A DNA stretch of 33,596 nucleotides from GCA-2746795 sp964643965 (GTDB lineage Bacteria > Chloroflexota > Anaerolineae > Promineifilales > Promineifilaceae). How positions within the stretch are numbered: the stretch's first letter is position 1; each line of letters begins with the position of its first letter. A program made the translations under genes and the position numbers. Below, piece by piece: positions 1-8,616 of this stretch. Below the pieces are notes generated by a model, which ran no database searches, was not told the DNA's origin, and saw nothing but the letters and a program-made list of their open reading frames with translations. The DNA is taken from NCBI GenBank assembly GCA_964643965.1, contig CAZXVH010000052.1:1-33596 (forward strand), read 5' to 3'.

Positions 1-1
1 G

Positions 2-805
2 TTAAAAAACGTTTCTAACGCTTCAAAAATCACGCAAACTCCCCTTGTACAGGCAGAGGAGATGGAAAAACTTGGGCTACTCGCAAGCAGCATTGCCCAT
101 GATTTCAATAATCTATTAACAAGTATTCTCGGGCACATGTCCTTAGCGTTGATGAAGACAGCAGTTGATAATGAAGCCAGACCACATATTGAAAGGGCTA
201 TGCAAACGGCCGAATATGCTTCTGCCCTCACCGCACAAATCTTAAATTTCCCCCAGTCACATGTTTACAATCAAACAAATGAACAGATAAATATCAATGA
301 TGTCGTTAAGGATGTTTTGTATCTTATGGGAACGGTCTTGTTAAAGGATTTGGATATTCAGGTTAATTTAATGAATCCTATACCGATGCTCAAGATCTCC
401 CGGTCTCACTTGCAGCAGATTATTATGAATCTAATCATTAATGCGGCCGAGGCCATTGATTCGCCTATAAATGGCAGCATTGTATTGAAGACAGAAAAAT
501 ACCATTATTCACACTGGTCTAAAACGATTAACAAAGTCGGCGTCATCAAAGATCGACCATCCGGTGATTATTTGATTCTTCAAGTCAGTGATAATGGTAA
601 AGGCATGACGCCAGAAACGATAGATAATATTTTCAATCCGTTTTTTTCTACAAAACCTAAAGGGCGTGGTCTGGGTTTAGCGACAGTGCGAGATATTATT
701 TCTGCTTATGGAGGTTATATTACTGTCTTAAGTCAGGTAGGAGAAGGAACTGTTTTTCAAATTTATTTTCCTTATCAGCCTGATAAATATGCTTCTATTC
801 ACTAA
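2..805 (+). CDS. Sensor histidine kinase, C-terminal part (5' end outside window)
   Basis: The frame is open to the window edge, so the gene starts upstream and the ATG at 62 is internal. It encodes the dimerisation and catalytic core of a transmitter kinase. The H-box IAHDFNNLL has its phospho-acceptor His at 98-100. The N-box (LIINAAEA) lies near 430-455. The G1 box DNGKGM lies near 592 and the G2 box GRGLGLATV near 664. The H-box form (AHDFNN) is typical of hybrid or PAS-linked NtrB-like kinases, so the missing N-terminus probably carries sensory domains. No receiver domain follows before the stop. A separate receiver protein begins 117 bp downstream and is the obvious partner. The DNA is clearly AT-richer than the rest of the window, and the gene has no AACGGCCGTT copy, which could reflect a different origin. 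The signal sensed cannot be inferred. Confidence 0.93.
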   Translation, partial: LKNVSNASKITQTPLVQAEEMEKLGLLASSIAHDFNNLLTSILGHMSLALMKTAVDNEARPHIERAMQTAEYASALTAQILNFPQSHVYNQTNEQININDVVKDVLYLMGTVLLKDLDIQVNLMNPIPMLKISRSHLQQIIMNLIINAAEAIDSPINGSIVLKTEKYHYSHWSKTINKVGVIKDRPSGDYLILQVSDNGKGMTPETIDNIFNPFFSTKPKGRGLGLATVRDIISAYGGYITVLSQVGEGTVFQIYFPYQPDKYASIH

Positions 806-921
806 TGTTTCGCTCGTAAATAACTTTTGAGTTTTGAAATCAGTTTAATCTTGGAGATTGTACAATCAATCTAGCGGAGTTAAAACGCACGGACTCTAAT
901 CATTGAATACAAGGAATTCTA

Positions 922-1302
922 ATGTTATCCAGTATGAATAATACGGTTTTGATCATTGAGAATGAACTTTTTGTATTGAACGCGATGGAAGAAATTTTAA
1001 TATCGGCAGGTATCAATCCTATTTGTGTGCAAAATGGGGCTCAGGGGGTGGCAACTTATAAGGAACGGTCTAATGAGATTGGCGCCGTCATTTTGGATGT
1101 CAATTTGCCGGGAATTGATGGGCCTGGCGTTTTTCGGGTCCTTCAGGACGTGAACCCCGAGGTTAAGGTGATCGTTTCTTCAGGCTATGAAGAAGCGGAT
1201 GTATTGAGCAGGTTTGATAACTCTACTGCTATTTCTATTTTGAAGAAACCATTTAATGCAAAAATGCTTATAGATAGTGTTCAATCTGCGCTAAGTGTAT
1301 AA
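922..1302 (+). CDS. Single-domain response regulator (CheY-like receiver)
   Basis: The 126-residue protein consists of one receiver domain with no output domain. The phospho-acceptor is Asp59 in VILDVNLPG. The acidic pocket is around Glu13 (IIENE), Ser86/Ser87 occupy the switch position (VIVSSGY), and Lys109 is the conserved Lys of LKKPF. The ATG at 922 is preceded by AAGGA with suitable spacing; a second Met four residues in is possible. It follows the kinase gene in the same direction and probably receives phosphate from it. It may relay the phosphate to another protein or act by binding a partner, because it has no DNA-binding or enzymatic module. The sequence shares the lower GC content of the kinase gene. 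It converges on tlyA with only 3 bp between stop codons. Confidence 0.93.
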   Translation: MLSSMNNTVLIIENELFVLNAMEEILISAGINPICVQNGAQGVATYKERSNEIGAVILDVNLPGIDGPGVFRVLQDVNPEVKVIVSSGYEEADVLSRFDNSTAISILKKPFNAKMLIDSVQSALSV

Positions 1303-1305
1303 GGA

Positions 1306-2094
1306 TCAAGCGCAGACCTCTTCTATTTTTCTCTCAATTATTTCCTGGCTAGTTCTGATTGTTGAGCCAGTTTTAAGCCACGCCAGAAATTCTATATTGC
1401 CATCCGAGCCGGTGACCGGGGATTTCATGAGATCGATGAATGTGAACTGGTTGTTTTGTGACCAGTCGATAATGTCATGCAGAACTTGTTTGTGAACGGC
1501 CGTTTCCTTGACAATTCCCCCTTTGCCCACCTGTTTTTGTCCCGCTTCAAACTGTGGTTTGATGAGCATGACAATATCGGCGTCGGCGGTCAGCCACTTT
1601 TGCACGGCCGGTAAAATAAGCTTGAGAGAGATAAAGGAGACGTCGATAGACACAAACGAAACGGGGTCGGGCAACGCTTCTAAATAACGGGCGTTTGTGC
1701 GCTCCATCACCACCACCCGCTCATCCTGGCGCAGCTTCCAATCTAACTGGCCGTAGCCCACATCAATGGCAAATACTTTAGCTGCCCCCGCCTGCAAGAG
1801 GACATCGGTAAACCCACCGGTACAAGCGCCCACATCGGCACAGAAACGGCCGTTTACCGCCACCCCAAACTCAGCCAACGCGCCAGCCAGTTTATAGCCT
1901 CCGCGTCCCACATAAGGCAGCGGTGTTTTAAGTGTGATTTCAGCATCATGGGGAACGGCCGTTCCTGCCTTATCAATGCGCTCCCCATTCACAAATACTT
2001 CCCCAGCCAAAATAAGCGCCTGCCCCTTGGCTCTGGTAGGGGCAAGCTCTCGTTCAACTAATAACTTATCGATACGTGTTTTGTTTTTAGCCAC
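1306..2094 (-). CDS. tlyA: TlyA family rRNA (cytidine-2'-O)-methyltransferase / hemolysin A homologue
   Basis: The 262-residue protein has the two-domain TlyA layout. An S4 RNA-binding domain occupies about residues 6-65 (RIDKLLVERELAPTRAKGQA), followed by an FtsJ-type Rossmann methyltransferase domain. The SAM-binding motif is DVGACTGGFTDVLLQ. Further FtsJ-like elements are a SIDVSFISL segment and a MLIKPQFE segment carrying the catalytic Lys. TlyA enzymes 2'-O-methylate cytidines in rRNA and were historically called hemolysins. The start is GTG at 2094, because the ORF opens with GTG GCT AAA and the S4 domain begins a few residues later. The upstream PA14-protein gene ends only 9 bp away, so the two are probably co-transcribed and this start may be translationally coupled; no strong ribosome-binding site is visible. 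Three AACGGCCGTT copies lie within it (1495, 1845, 1954). Confidence 0.93.
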   Translation of the reverse strand: MAKNKTRIDKLLVERELAPTRAKGQALILAGEVFVNGERIDKAGTAVPHDAEITLKTPLPYVGRGGYKLAGALAEFGVAVNGRFCADVGACTGGFTDVLLQAGAAKVFAIDVGYGQLDWKLRQDERVVVMERTNARYLEALPDPVSFVSIDVSFISLKLILPAVQKWLTADADIVMLIKPQFEAGQKQVGKGGIVKETAVHKQVLHDIIDWSQNNQFTFIDLMKSPVTGSDGNIEFLAWLKTGSTIRTSQEIIERKIEEVCA

Positions 2095-2103
2095 GTTAAT
2101 AAA

Positions 2104-2262
2104 TCAAGGCGTTGCCACAGCGGTAGGCGTGGCGGTGGCGCTGACTGTAGCCGTGGCGCTGGCTGTAGCCAGGGGTGTGGCTGTAACAGTGGGCGTAGCT
2201 GTAGCAGTGGCTGTATTAACTGGGGTAGACGTTGACGTTGACGTCGGTGTGGGCGTCAGCGT
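2104..2262 (-). repeat. Degenerate GTGGC/GTAGC-type repeats encoding the Thr/Ala/Pro tail
   Basis: The last ~50 codons of the PA14-protein gene are a low-complexity tract. On the + strand it reads as many imperfect copies of a GTGGCTGTAGC-like unit, translated on the minus strand as alternating Thr-Ala/Thr-Pro. The repeats are coding and in frame. Such tracts can change length by slippage, so this part of the assembly may be collapsed. Confidence 0.7.
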
Positions 2263-3594
2263 ACTAGGAACCGTCAGTCGGGTGATATCTACTTTTATTT
2301 GGGCATTGCCACTGCCAGAAAAATACTCTGTGGTAATCCATTGTGGCCCAGCAAAGATGGCTTCATAGGTATACACTTGAGGACCATCAACCGACCGCCA
2401 TTGATCGATAATCGTTTTATTACCCACTCGCACCCTGACGCCATCTTCAACCGTCACCACAAAGCGATAGGTGGCAGCATTACCAAAATCATAATTTATG
2501 TTCCAGCGAATCGAGAAGTTATCCCCAGGTAAACCATTTGGCGCACCGCTGCCCCAATTAAAGTCAATCTTATTATCCTGCTGGATATAATGAGGCGGTT
2601 CTCCCAGGTCTCGATTGGTGTAATACTCACCCACCCAGGCATTTTCCACCGCCCTCTGCCAGCCAACCGCCACCCGCGCATCACCACTGTTTTCAAAATA
2701 TTCTACACGGATCTCATGAGAGCCGGCCGCTAAGCCCGCCCAACCATACAAAACCCGGTTCGTGGCATTTGCCCAATTATCAATAATGCGCACCCCATCC
2801 ACATAAACACGGATGCCATCATCGCTAAAGGCATAAAACATAAAATTACCGCCATTAAAGGTGGTGTTTAATGTCCAACGCACTGAAAAATTGTCGGCAT
2901 TGATGCCAGCGGCCGGCGCTGCGCTGCCCCAATTGAATAGCAAACTGGGGTTATTTGAAGGCTGCACGGCGTCATTCCGGGCTAAGGTGGCGGCGCCTTC
3001 CAGGTTTTTATTATTGAAGTAGACGCCATACCAGGCGCCGGGGGCTGGCGTGGGGAAATGGGCGACCTGTGTGGCTGTCAAAGAAATTTGAGTGGCGGCG
3101 CCGGCGATGCTGGTGGCGGTACCAGCTACCTGAGTGGCAGTGACGGCTTGGGTGGCGGTGGCGGCCACGGCCGTTAAGGTAGAACGAGGTATGGCCGGCG
3201 TTATTGTGGGCACCACCACGCCGCCCCCTCCAGGGCCACGCACCACATTCGAGGGCAAACCCACCTGGGACGAAGCGCGTGTATTTTGCCCCACCGCCAC
3301 GGCCGTGTTAACAAAAGTTGGCGTCACATATGGGGTATTTGTGGGACGCGGCGTCCAGGTGGCAGTGGCAGAAGGTCCCGCCACTCCTCCTATGGGGCTG
3401 GCCGTCAAGGTGGGTACCAAGGCCACAGCGGCTTGCGTTGGTGATTGTTGCCCGGTGGAGCCTAAAGTTGGCGTCCTATATAACATCGCCAATATCCCCA
3501 GGGTGAAAATAATTACAAGTATAATAACCAAAACCAACCAGATCGGAACGCTGGTCCCGGAACTTTGTTGTCTGGAGTTTCGTGTGTTTGCCAT
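2104..3594 (-). CDS. Membrane-anchored protein with Thr/Pro-rich stalks and two PA14 domains
   Basis: The 496-residue protein starts at the ATG at 3594, which has AGGAG 9 bp upstream. The longer reading to 3630 would put that ribosome-binding site inside the gene. Residues 1-16 are cytoplasmic and polar, and 17-38 form one strong transmembrane segment. Residues 42-185 are a low-complexity Thr/Pro/Ala/Val linker, about 187-312 a first PA14 domain, about 319-438 a second, and 443-496 a Thr/Ala/Pro repeat tail. PA14 domains are beta-barrel modules often used for carbohydrate binding outside the cell. Each copy keeps the hallmark FNWGS and DGIRVYVDG-like segments. The arrangement suggests a surface or periplasm-equivalent binding protein on extended stalks. 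The ligand is unknown, and no enzymatic domain is present. It is the upstream gene of a probable two-gene unit with tlyA. Confidence 0.85.
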   Translation of the reverse strand: MANTRNSRQQSSGTSVPIWLVLVIILVIIFTLGILAMLYRTPTLGSTGQQSPTQAAVALVPTLTASPIGGVAGPSATATWTPRPTNTPYVTPTFVNTAVAVGQNTRASSQVGLPSNVVRGPGGGGVVVPTITPAIPRSTLTAVAATATQAVTATQVAGTATSIAGAATQISLTATQVAHFPTPAPGAWYGVYFNNKNLEGAATLARNDAVQPSNNPSLLFNWGSAAPAAGINADNFSVRWTLNTTFNGGNFMFYAFSDDGIRVYVDGVRIIDNWANATNRVLYGWAGLAAGSHEIRVEYFENSGDARVAVGWQRAVENAWVGEYYTNRDLGEPPHYIQQDNKIDFNWGSGAPNGLPGDNFSIRWNINYDFGNAATYRFVVTVEDGVRVRVGNKTIIDQWRSVDGPQVYTYEAIFAGPQWITTEYFSGSGNAQIKVDITRLTVPSTLTPTPTSTSTSTPVNTATATATPTVTATPLATASATATVSATATPTAVATP

Positions 3595-3926
3595 AACCTG
3601 CCACTCCTTGCATAATAACACCAAAGGCACACATTATGTTTACGTGCTTTAGTTTACCATAAAATGCTAAACTCCAACATAGGCAAACAGAGTAACAGAG
3701 TGAGATTGGTTCACTCTTTAAAGCGCGTATAACGGGCACACCTATATTCCCGACAAAAAGTTAGATAGATGAAAATCATCCCTGAGAATGATATGCCCCG
3801 TAGCCTCATCCTTTATAATTTGTCACCAGAAGAGGAAACAGGTGCAGGATTCTTTTTAACCAGGACCCTCCACCTATCCTAAAAACTTATAAACTTTTCA
3901 CCTGCAACCGTTACACTGGAGCAACC
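3595..3926. other. Divergent intergenic region, PA14 protein / aldolase
   Basis: This 332-bp, AT-rich stretch lies between two divergent genes and should hold both promoters. A TATAAT at 3824-3829 on the + strand is a reasonable -10 for the aldolase, but no good -35 hexamer is at the right distance. The aldolase ATG has GGAG at 3918-3921. I see no convincing gene, tRNA or long repeat. Confidence 0.5.
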
Positions 3927-4622
3927 ATGAGCCATTACCATCTATTTAAACAACAAGTTCTCGATACCTGTCAAGAGCTGGCCCGTCAAGGCTATCTCAT
4001 CGGCACGGGCGGCAACATCTCCATGCGCATCGAGGACGAAGAAGCGTTAGCCATTACGCCCTCTAGCCGCGATTACCTTGGCCTGACGGTAGATGACATT
4101 TGTGTTTTTTCATTTGACAAGGTTCCCCTGGAAGGAGAATTAACCCCTTCCATTGAAATGGGCATGCACACGGCCGTTTACCAAAACCGCCTTGATGTGA
4201 ATGCTGTCATCCACACCCACCAGCCGATGGCCACTGTTTTTACGCTGATCAACACGCCAATCCCCGCCTTGTTTGATGAACAGGTGATGCAGTTGGGAAC
4301 GGCCGTGGAGATTGTCCCCTACGCTATGTCTGGTTCATCTGATTTAGCCAACAATTTGGCCGGCAAATTGGATAATCAATGCAACGCCTACATCCTGCAA
4401 AATCATGGCATTATCTGCATGGGAACGAGTATGGAGAAAACGGCCGTTAACATCAAAGTGCTAGAAAAATGCGCCCATGTCTATCAAGCGGCGCTGGCAA
4501 CCGGCAAAGAAATCACCTATCTACCCGCAGCAAGCGTCGACTCCTTCTTTGGCATGTTGCGCAGTGAACAGCGCAAAGAAATTCGACGTAAGAAAGAATC
4601 GGGCGCCGGAAAACGCATCTGA
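3927..4622 (+). CDS. Class II aldolase/adducin family protein (FucA/AraD/MtnB-like)
   Basis: The 231-residue length is typical of this zinc-dependent family. The GTGGNIS motif (residues 26-32) binds the substrate phosphate in characterised members. The metal and catalytic set is visible: Glu77 in PSIEMGMH, His96 and His98 in IHTHQP, and His160 in LQNHG. These correspond to the Glu/His/His/His set of fuculose-1-phosphate aldolase. Members cleave or epimerise sugar phosphates (FucA, AraD) or dehydrate methylthioribulose-1-phosphate (MtnB), and the sequence alone does not separate these. The basic C-terminal tail (REIRRKKESG) is not part of the core fold. The start has GGAG five bases upstream. 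No sugar-pathway genes sit next to it, so the substrate remains open. Confidence 0.88.
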   Translation: MSHYHLFKQQVLDTCQELARQGYLIGTGGNISMRIEDEEALAITPSSRDYLGLTVDDICVFSFDKVPLEGELTPSIEMGMHTAVYQNRLDVNAVIHTHQPMATVFTLINTPIPALFDEQVMQLGTAVEIVPYAMSGSSDLANNLAGKLDNQCNAYILQNHGIICMGTSMEKTAVNIKVLEKCAHVYQAALATGKEITYLPAASVDSFFGMLRSEQRKEIRRKKESGAGKRI

Positions 4623-4720
4623 TCGGGTTTGAACTGGCAGGCTTTGCTTTTGCTAAAGTAGCCAATTTTGAGCCTTTGGGAAATATCGAATTGTTCGGCC
4701 GTTTTCTTCCCACCACGCCA

Positions 4721-5371
4721 TCAATCCATCAACGGCACAAAAAACCGCGCCGCAAACGCCACCGAATCCGGTAACGTAAAAATCTCTCGGTTCTCAGGTT
4801 CAGCCGCCAACCACTGCCCCGCTACGTCACCATCCCGTAGGAAAATCATCTCTCTACACAGGCTGTCGGCGCAGCAAGCGCCGCCCTCGGCCGCCCCCCA
4901 CACAATGCCAAAATAGACGCCGCCGCTCTCATCCATATTCTCGATGGTCTCGCCTGCTTGCCGAATGTGGACAGGCTCCCCCGTAACGCGGCATTGGGAA
5001 TTGATTTCTGTGACCAGACCAAACATGGGGCTGATCGCCAGCGCATCCAAAGCACACATGGCATGGACTTGATGCCCGTTGACCTGAATTTGATGCTCCC
5101 GGGCTGCCATCGTGAAAGGATATGCGCCTATCGGTTCGCCATCTGCGCCGAAGACCACCATATCGTTGCTTTGCAAGATGGTTATGGCTTCAGCCACATC
5201 GCTGACTTGTTGAGCCATTTCTGCTCTGGAAAGAGAACGGCCGTTTTCCACAAAAGAACATAAGATTGCTTGATGCAGCGTTTTAATCTCGGGGCGGCAA
5301 TTATCCTGCCTCTCTTTTAAGGGCAAAACTGCATTCAACCGGTTTAAAGCGCTTTCCACTTTCTCATTCAT
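4721..5371 (-). CDS. Alkylmercury lyase (MerB)-like protein
   Basis: The 216-residue protein matches the MerB pattern. The N-terminal ~85 residues look like a winged-helix region (SRAEMAQQVSDVAEAI). The core then carries Cys106 and Asp109 in MCALDAL, Cys127 in CRVTGEPV, and Cys166/Cys167 in GGACCADS. In characterised MerB, the catalytic set is two Cys and one Asp (C96, D99, C159), and the Cys-Asp spacing and the ~60-residue distance to the second Cys agree. MerB protonolyses carbon-mercury bonds and passes Hg(II) to MerA. Here no merA, merR or mer transporter is in the window, so function on organomercurials is an inference. It may be a family member with another thiol-dependent role. It converges on the aldolase gene and is separated from dnaK by 483 bp. 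Confidence 0.78.
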   Translation of the reverse strand: MNEKVESALNRLNAVLPLKERQDNCRPEIKTLHQAILCSFVENGRSLSRAEMAQQVSDVAEAITILQSNDMVVFGADGEPIGAYPFTMAAREHQIQVNGHQVHAMCALDALAISPMFGLVTEINSQCRVTGEPVHIRQAGETIENMDESGGVYFGIVWGAAEGGACCADSLCREMIFLRDGDVAGQWLAAEPENREIFTLPDSVAFAARFFVPLMD

Positions 5372-5854
5372 GCAATTACCTGAATCACCAAATTAAATTC
5401 ATCTGAAGCCAACTAAAAACGAAAAAGGTGAGAGTATAAACTGGTTCCATTGTGGCGCAAACACAACGCCTCTGTGATAGGCCAATCTCGTCCTGAGGAA
5501 TGATGAAAAACTCGAGGAGTTCACACACCCTGCTGCGAACGTGTGGCGCCAGGGCGTACCATACTCAGCGCCCCTCAAAATCATAAAGTTAAGATACTGG
5601 AAGCGATGGAATACATCCCAAGCATTTTATGACTCAGAAGCTACAGTCAGTGAGGAGCAATCCACGCTATTCCCTCGAGTAGAAAAACCTCATACACATA
5701 TTTTATGCTTCGTTGATATGTTTCTAACACAAATCAGTAAGAATAGTGTCTGTGCCGCTAAACACAGGCTGCACACAAAAACAATCAACAGAAATGGGTT
5801 AGTCGCCCGTATAGATGCAAAATAAGGCATAAAAATAGAAATAGGAGAAAACAA
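5372..5854. other. Long intergenic region upstream of dnaK
   Basis: This 483-bp region lies between the divergent MerB-like gene and dnaK. A 94-codon + strand ORF at 5541-5825 has no recognisable features and looks like chance. The dnaK ribosome-binding site AGGAG is at 5843-5847. I looked for the CIRCE operator (TTAGCACTC-N9-GAGTGCTAA) and for a sigma-32-type promoter and found neither. The only loosely similar element is CTAACAC...GTGTC near 5723-5750. The heat-shock control element is therefore not identified. Confidence 0.5.
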
Positions 5855-7753
5855 ATGAGCAAAATAATTGGAATTGACTTAGGCACCACCAACTCCGTCG
5901 TAGCCGTTATGGAAGGCGGCGACCCCATGGTCATCGCCTCCGCTGAAGGCGGCAATACCGTACCCTCCGTCGTGGCTTTCAACAAAAAAGGGGAACGGCT
6001 CGTTGGCCAAACCGCCAAACGACAGGCCGTCGTGAACTCAGAAAACACCGTTTATTCGGTCAAACGGCTCATGGGCCGCCGCATTGACGACGCCGAAACT
6101 AAAAACACCCAAAAAATGGTGTCTTACGAAATCGTAGGTGGGCCGCAGCAAGACGCCCGGGTCAACATCCCGGTGGTCAACAAAACCTACTCGCCCCAAG
6201 AAATTTCCGCCATCGTGCTGCAAAAATTGAAGCGCGACGCCGAAGCGTATCTGGGCGAACCAGTGACCAAAGCGGTCATCACCGTACCCGCTTACTTCAA
6301 CGACAGCCAACGGCAGGCCACCAAAGACGCCGGTAAAATCGCCGGTTTAGAAGTCATGCGCATTATCAACGAACCCACCGCCGCTGCCCTGGCTTACGGT
6401 TTAGACAAGAAAGCTGACGAAACCATCCTGGTCTTCGACCTGGGTGGCGGCACCTTCGATGTCTCTATCCTGGAAGTGGGCGATGGCGTTATTGAAGTGA
6501 AATCTACGCATGGCGATACCCACCTGGGCGGCGACGACTGGGACGAACGCATTGTCCACTGGTTAACAGATCAGTTTAAGATGGAACAGGGCATCGACCT
6601 CAGCAAAGATCGGCAAGCTCTGCAACGTCTACGTGAAGCGGCCGAAAAAGCCAAAATCGAACTCTCTTCTCTGGGACAAACGGAGATCAATCTGCCCTTC
6701 ATCACGGCCGACGCCAATGGTCCTAAGCATTTGCAGATGACTTTGAGCAAGGCCAAGTTTGAACAGTTAACCGAAGATTTGGTGCAGCGCCTGCGAGTAC
6801 CGTTTGAAAAAGCATTGGCAGACGCTGGTCTCAACGCCAATCAGATTGACGAAGTGGTTCTGGTCGGCGGCTCAACCCGCATGCCCATGGTGCAAGATTT
6901 GGTGCAGGAACTGACCAATAAATCACCCAATAAATCCGTCAATCCTGACGAGGTTGTCTCTTTAGGGGCGGCCATTCAAGGCGGCGTCCTGGGCGGCGAT
7001 GTAAAAGATGTGCTGCTGCTAGACGTGACGCCCTTAAGCCTCGGTTTAGAAACGTTGGGCAGCGTGATGACCACGCTCATCCCGCGCAATACCACCATCC
7101 CCACCAAGAAGATGGAAACGTTTAGCACCGCCGAAGATAACCAAACGGCCGTTGACATCCATGTCTTGCAAGGGGAACGGCCGATGGCCAGAGACAACAA
7201 AACGCTGGGAACCTTCCGCCTGGATGGGCTGCCCCCGGCCCCACGCGGCATCCCGCAAATCGAAGTCACCTTTGACATCGACGCCAACGGCATTCTGCAT
7301 GTGACGGCCAAAGACAAGGCCACCGGCAAAGAGCAGCAGATTCAGATCACGGCCTCCACAAACCTGAGCGAGAAAGAGGTGGAACAGATGGTGAACGCGG
7401 CGCAGCAAAATGCCGCCCAAGATCAGAAGTTCCGCGAATTGGTCGAAGCCCGCAACCAGGCTGACCAACTGACCTACGCCGTGGAAAAAAGCATGAATGA
7501 ACTGGGTGAAAAACTGGCCGGCGGTGAACGCGCTAACATCGAAGGTCTCATCAACGACCTGCGCGACGCCGTGAAAGGCGACGACATCAACCGCATCCGC
7601 ACCCTTTCTGAACAGGTGCAGCAAGCCAGTTACGCTATGAGCCAGCAGCTTTATCAGAGCCAGGAAGGGCAGCCCGGCAGCGCCTCTTCCGGCAACGGTC
7701 ACGGCAGCGAAGCCACAGAAGGCGTGGTTGAAGGCGAATTTGAGGAAGTGTAA
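5855..7753 (+). CDS. dnaK: Chaperone DnaK (Hsp70)
   Basis: The 632-residue length is typical. The actin-like nucleotide-binding domain starts with GIDLGTTNS (residues 5-13) and contains NEPTAAALAYG and DLGGGTFDVS. The conserved interdomain linker is DVLLLDVTPLSLG, followed by the beta-sandwich substrate-binding domain and a helical lid that ends in the acidic EGEFEEV tail. DnaK binds exposed hydrophobic segments under ATP control, with GrpE as nucleotide exchanger and DnaJ as co-chaperone, both encoded just downstream. The ATG at 5855 has AGGAG seven bases upstream. A strong hairpin (7763-7783) follows the stop. One AACGGCCGTT copy (7144) encodes part of the QTAVDIH segment. Confidence 0.99.
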   Translation: MSKIIGIDLGTTNSVVAVMEGGDPMVIASAEGGNTVPSVVAFNKKGERLVGQTAKRQAVVNSENTVYSVKRLMGRRIDDAETKNTQKMVSYEIVGGPQQDARVNIPVVNKTYSPQEISAIVLQKLKRDAEAYLGEPVTKAVITVPAYFNDSQRQATKDAGKIAGLEVMRIINEPTAAALAYGLDKKADETILVFDLGGGTFDVSILEVGDGVIEVKSTHGDTHLGGDDWDERIVHWLTDQFKMEQGIDLSKDRQALQRLREAAEKAKIELSSLGQTEINLPFITADANGPKHLQMTLSKAKFEQLTEDLVQRLRVPFEKALADAGLNANQIDEVVLVGGSTRMPMVQDLVQELTNKSPNKSVNPDEVVSLGAAIQGGVLGGDVKDVLLLDVTPLSLGLETLGSVMTTLIPRNTTIPTKKMETFSTAEDNQTAVDIHVLQGERPMARDNKTLGTFRLDGLPPAPRGIPQIEVTFDIDANGILHVTAKDKATGKEQQIQITASTNLSEKEVEQMVNAAQQNAAQDQKFRELVEARNQADQLTYAVEKSMNELGEKLAGGERANIEGLINDLRDAVKGDDINRIRTLSEQVQQASYAMSQQLYQSQEGQPGSASSGNGHGSEATEGVVEGEFEEV

Positions 7754-7762
7754 AAATCATAA

Positions 7763-7783
7763 GGGCGACCCATTGGGTCGCCC
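7763..7783 (+). terminator. Hairpin after dnaK (attenuator or mRNA-processing type)
   Basis: GGGCGACCC, a 3-base ATT loop and GGGTCGCCC form a perfect 9-bp stem ten bases after the dnaK stop codon. No U-tract follows, so it is more likely to stabilise the dnaK 3' end or reduce read-through into grpE than to act as a full intrinsic terminator. Confidence 0.6.
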
Positions 7784-7800
7784 CTAAAGATTAAGGAGTG

Positions 7801-7844
7801 AAGAGTGAAGAGTGGCCGGGCGTCCGTCTTTACTCTTTACTCTT
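7801..7844 (+). repeat. Heptamer-based inverted repeat between dnaK and grpE
   Basis: The left arm 7801-7813 is two copies of an AAGAGT(G)-type unit, and the right arm 7832-7844 (ACTCTTTACTCTT) is its complement apart from one G-U pair. The arms are separated by 18 bases. With the hairpin at 7763 it gives the dnaK-grpE spacer two consecutive stem-loops. A similar design recurs between grpE and dnaJ. Confidence 0.6.
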
Positions 7845-7862
7845 TCAATAAAAGGATAACCC

Positions 7863-8603
7863 ATGTTCCGAGATTACGATTCATACGGGCGGCGTAACGG
7901 CCGTTCTCCCTACATCACCAATATTCCCGGCCCAACTCGTCAGCAGACGATGGACCCGGTTAATGAAATCATGCGTCTGCGCCAACAGCTTGAGCAGTCT
8001 CAATCTGAAACCGCCGAGTGGCGTCAGGCCGCAGAAAAATACCACAGCATCGCTAAACAACAGCAAGCAGAAGCCAAATTAGCAGCACAAAAACTGGCAC
8101 AGATGGGACAAAAAACCATCACGCTAGAAAATATCCAAAAAGCTGAAGCTGAGACAAAAAAATCTGCGCAATCGGCGAAATCTGTAGAAGAAGAAAAAAC
8201 AGAAAACGAATGGCAAGAAAAATACATACGCCTTTACGCCGACTTGGAGAATAGCAAAAAACGGTTGGCGCAGCGCTACGCCCAGGAATCACGGCAAAAT
8301 CAAGCGGAATTCCTGCGCGATATGCTGCCCCTGGCCGATAATCTGGAACGCGCCATCGTCCACGCCGAAACCGACCCCGATGGCTTACGCCTGATTCAGA
8401 AGGCATTTTTAGAAACATTGGCAAAATATGGGGTGGCCCAGGTGGCAGCGGCAGAACGGCCGTTTAACCCCGAACTGCACGAAGCCATCGGCATAGTAGA
8501 CCATGACACCGCTGAGCCGGGCACGATTGTCGCCGTCACCGAAAATGGTTACACCTACAATGGCAACTTACTGAGACCCGCAAAAGTATTAGTAGCACGA
8601 TAA
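7863..8603 (+). CDS. grpE: Nucleotide exchange factor GrpE
   Basis: The 246-residue protein has the GrpE core in its C-terminal half. A long coiled coil (about residues 35-145, rich in Gln/Lys/Glu/Ala) leads into the conserved LRDMLPLADNLERAI segment. The beta-domain carries FNPELHEAIG and the GYTYNGNLLRPAKVLVA end. GrpE dimers release ADP from DnaK. The N-terminal ~30 residues (YDSYGRRNGRSPYIT) are not a usual part of the family. The protein is longer than the E. coli form (about 200 residues), mainly through an extended coil. The ATG at 7863 follows AAAGGATAACCC. The gene sits second in a K-E-J operon. Confidence 0.96.
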   Translation: MFRDYDSYGRRNGRSPYITNIPGPTRQQTMDPVNEIMRLRQQLEQSQSETAEWRQAAEKYHSIAKQQQAEAKLAAQKLAQMGQKTITLENIQKAEAETKKSAQSAKSVEEEKTENEWQEKYIRLYADLENSKKRLAQRYAQESRQNQAEFLRDMLPLADNLERAIVHAETDPDGLRLIQKAFLETLAKYGVAQVAAAERPFNPELHEAIGIVDHDTAEPGTIVAVTENGYTYNGNLLRPAKVLVAR

Positions 8604-8616
8604 ATGAGAAAAGGAA

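Noticed and set aside
5720..5752. CIRCE-like element before dnaK
   Set aside because: Only a short CTAACAC...GTGTC similarity; the GCACTC/GAGTGC arms and 9-bp spacing of CIRCE are absent.
5541..5825. 94-codon ORF in the dnaK upstream region
   Set aside because: No ribosome-binding site, no recognisable motif, and a composition that looks random; it overlaps the probable dnaK promoter region.
7046..7702. 218-codon minus-strand ORF opposite dnaK
   Set aside because: A shadow of the dnaK coding frame; no independent start signals or protein motifs.
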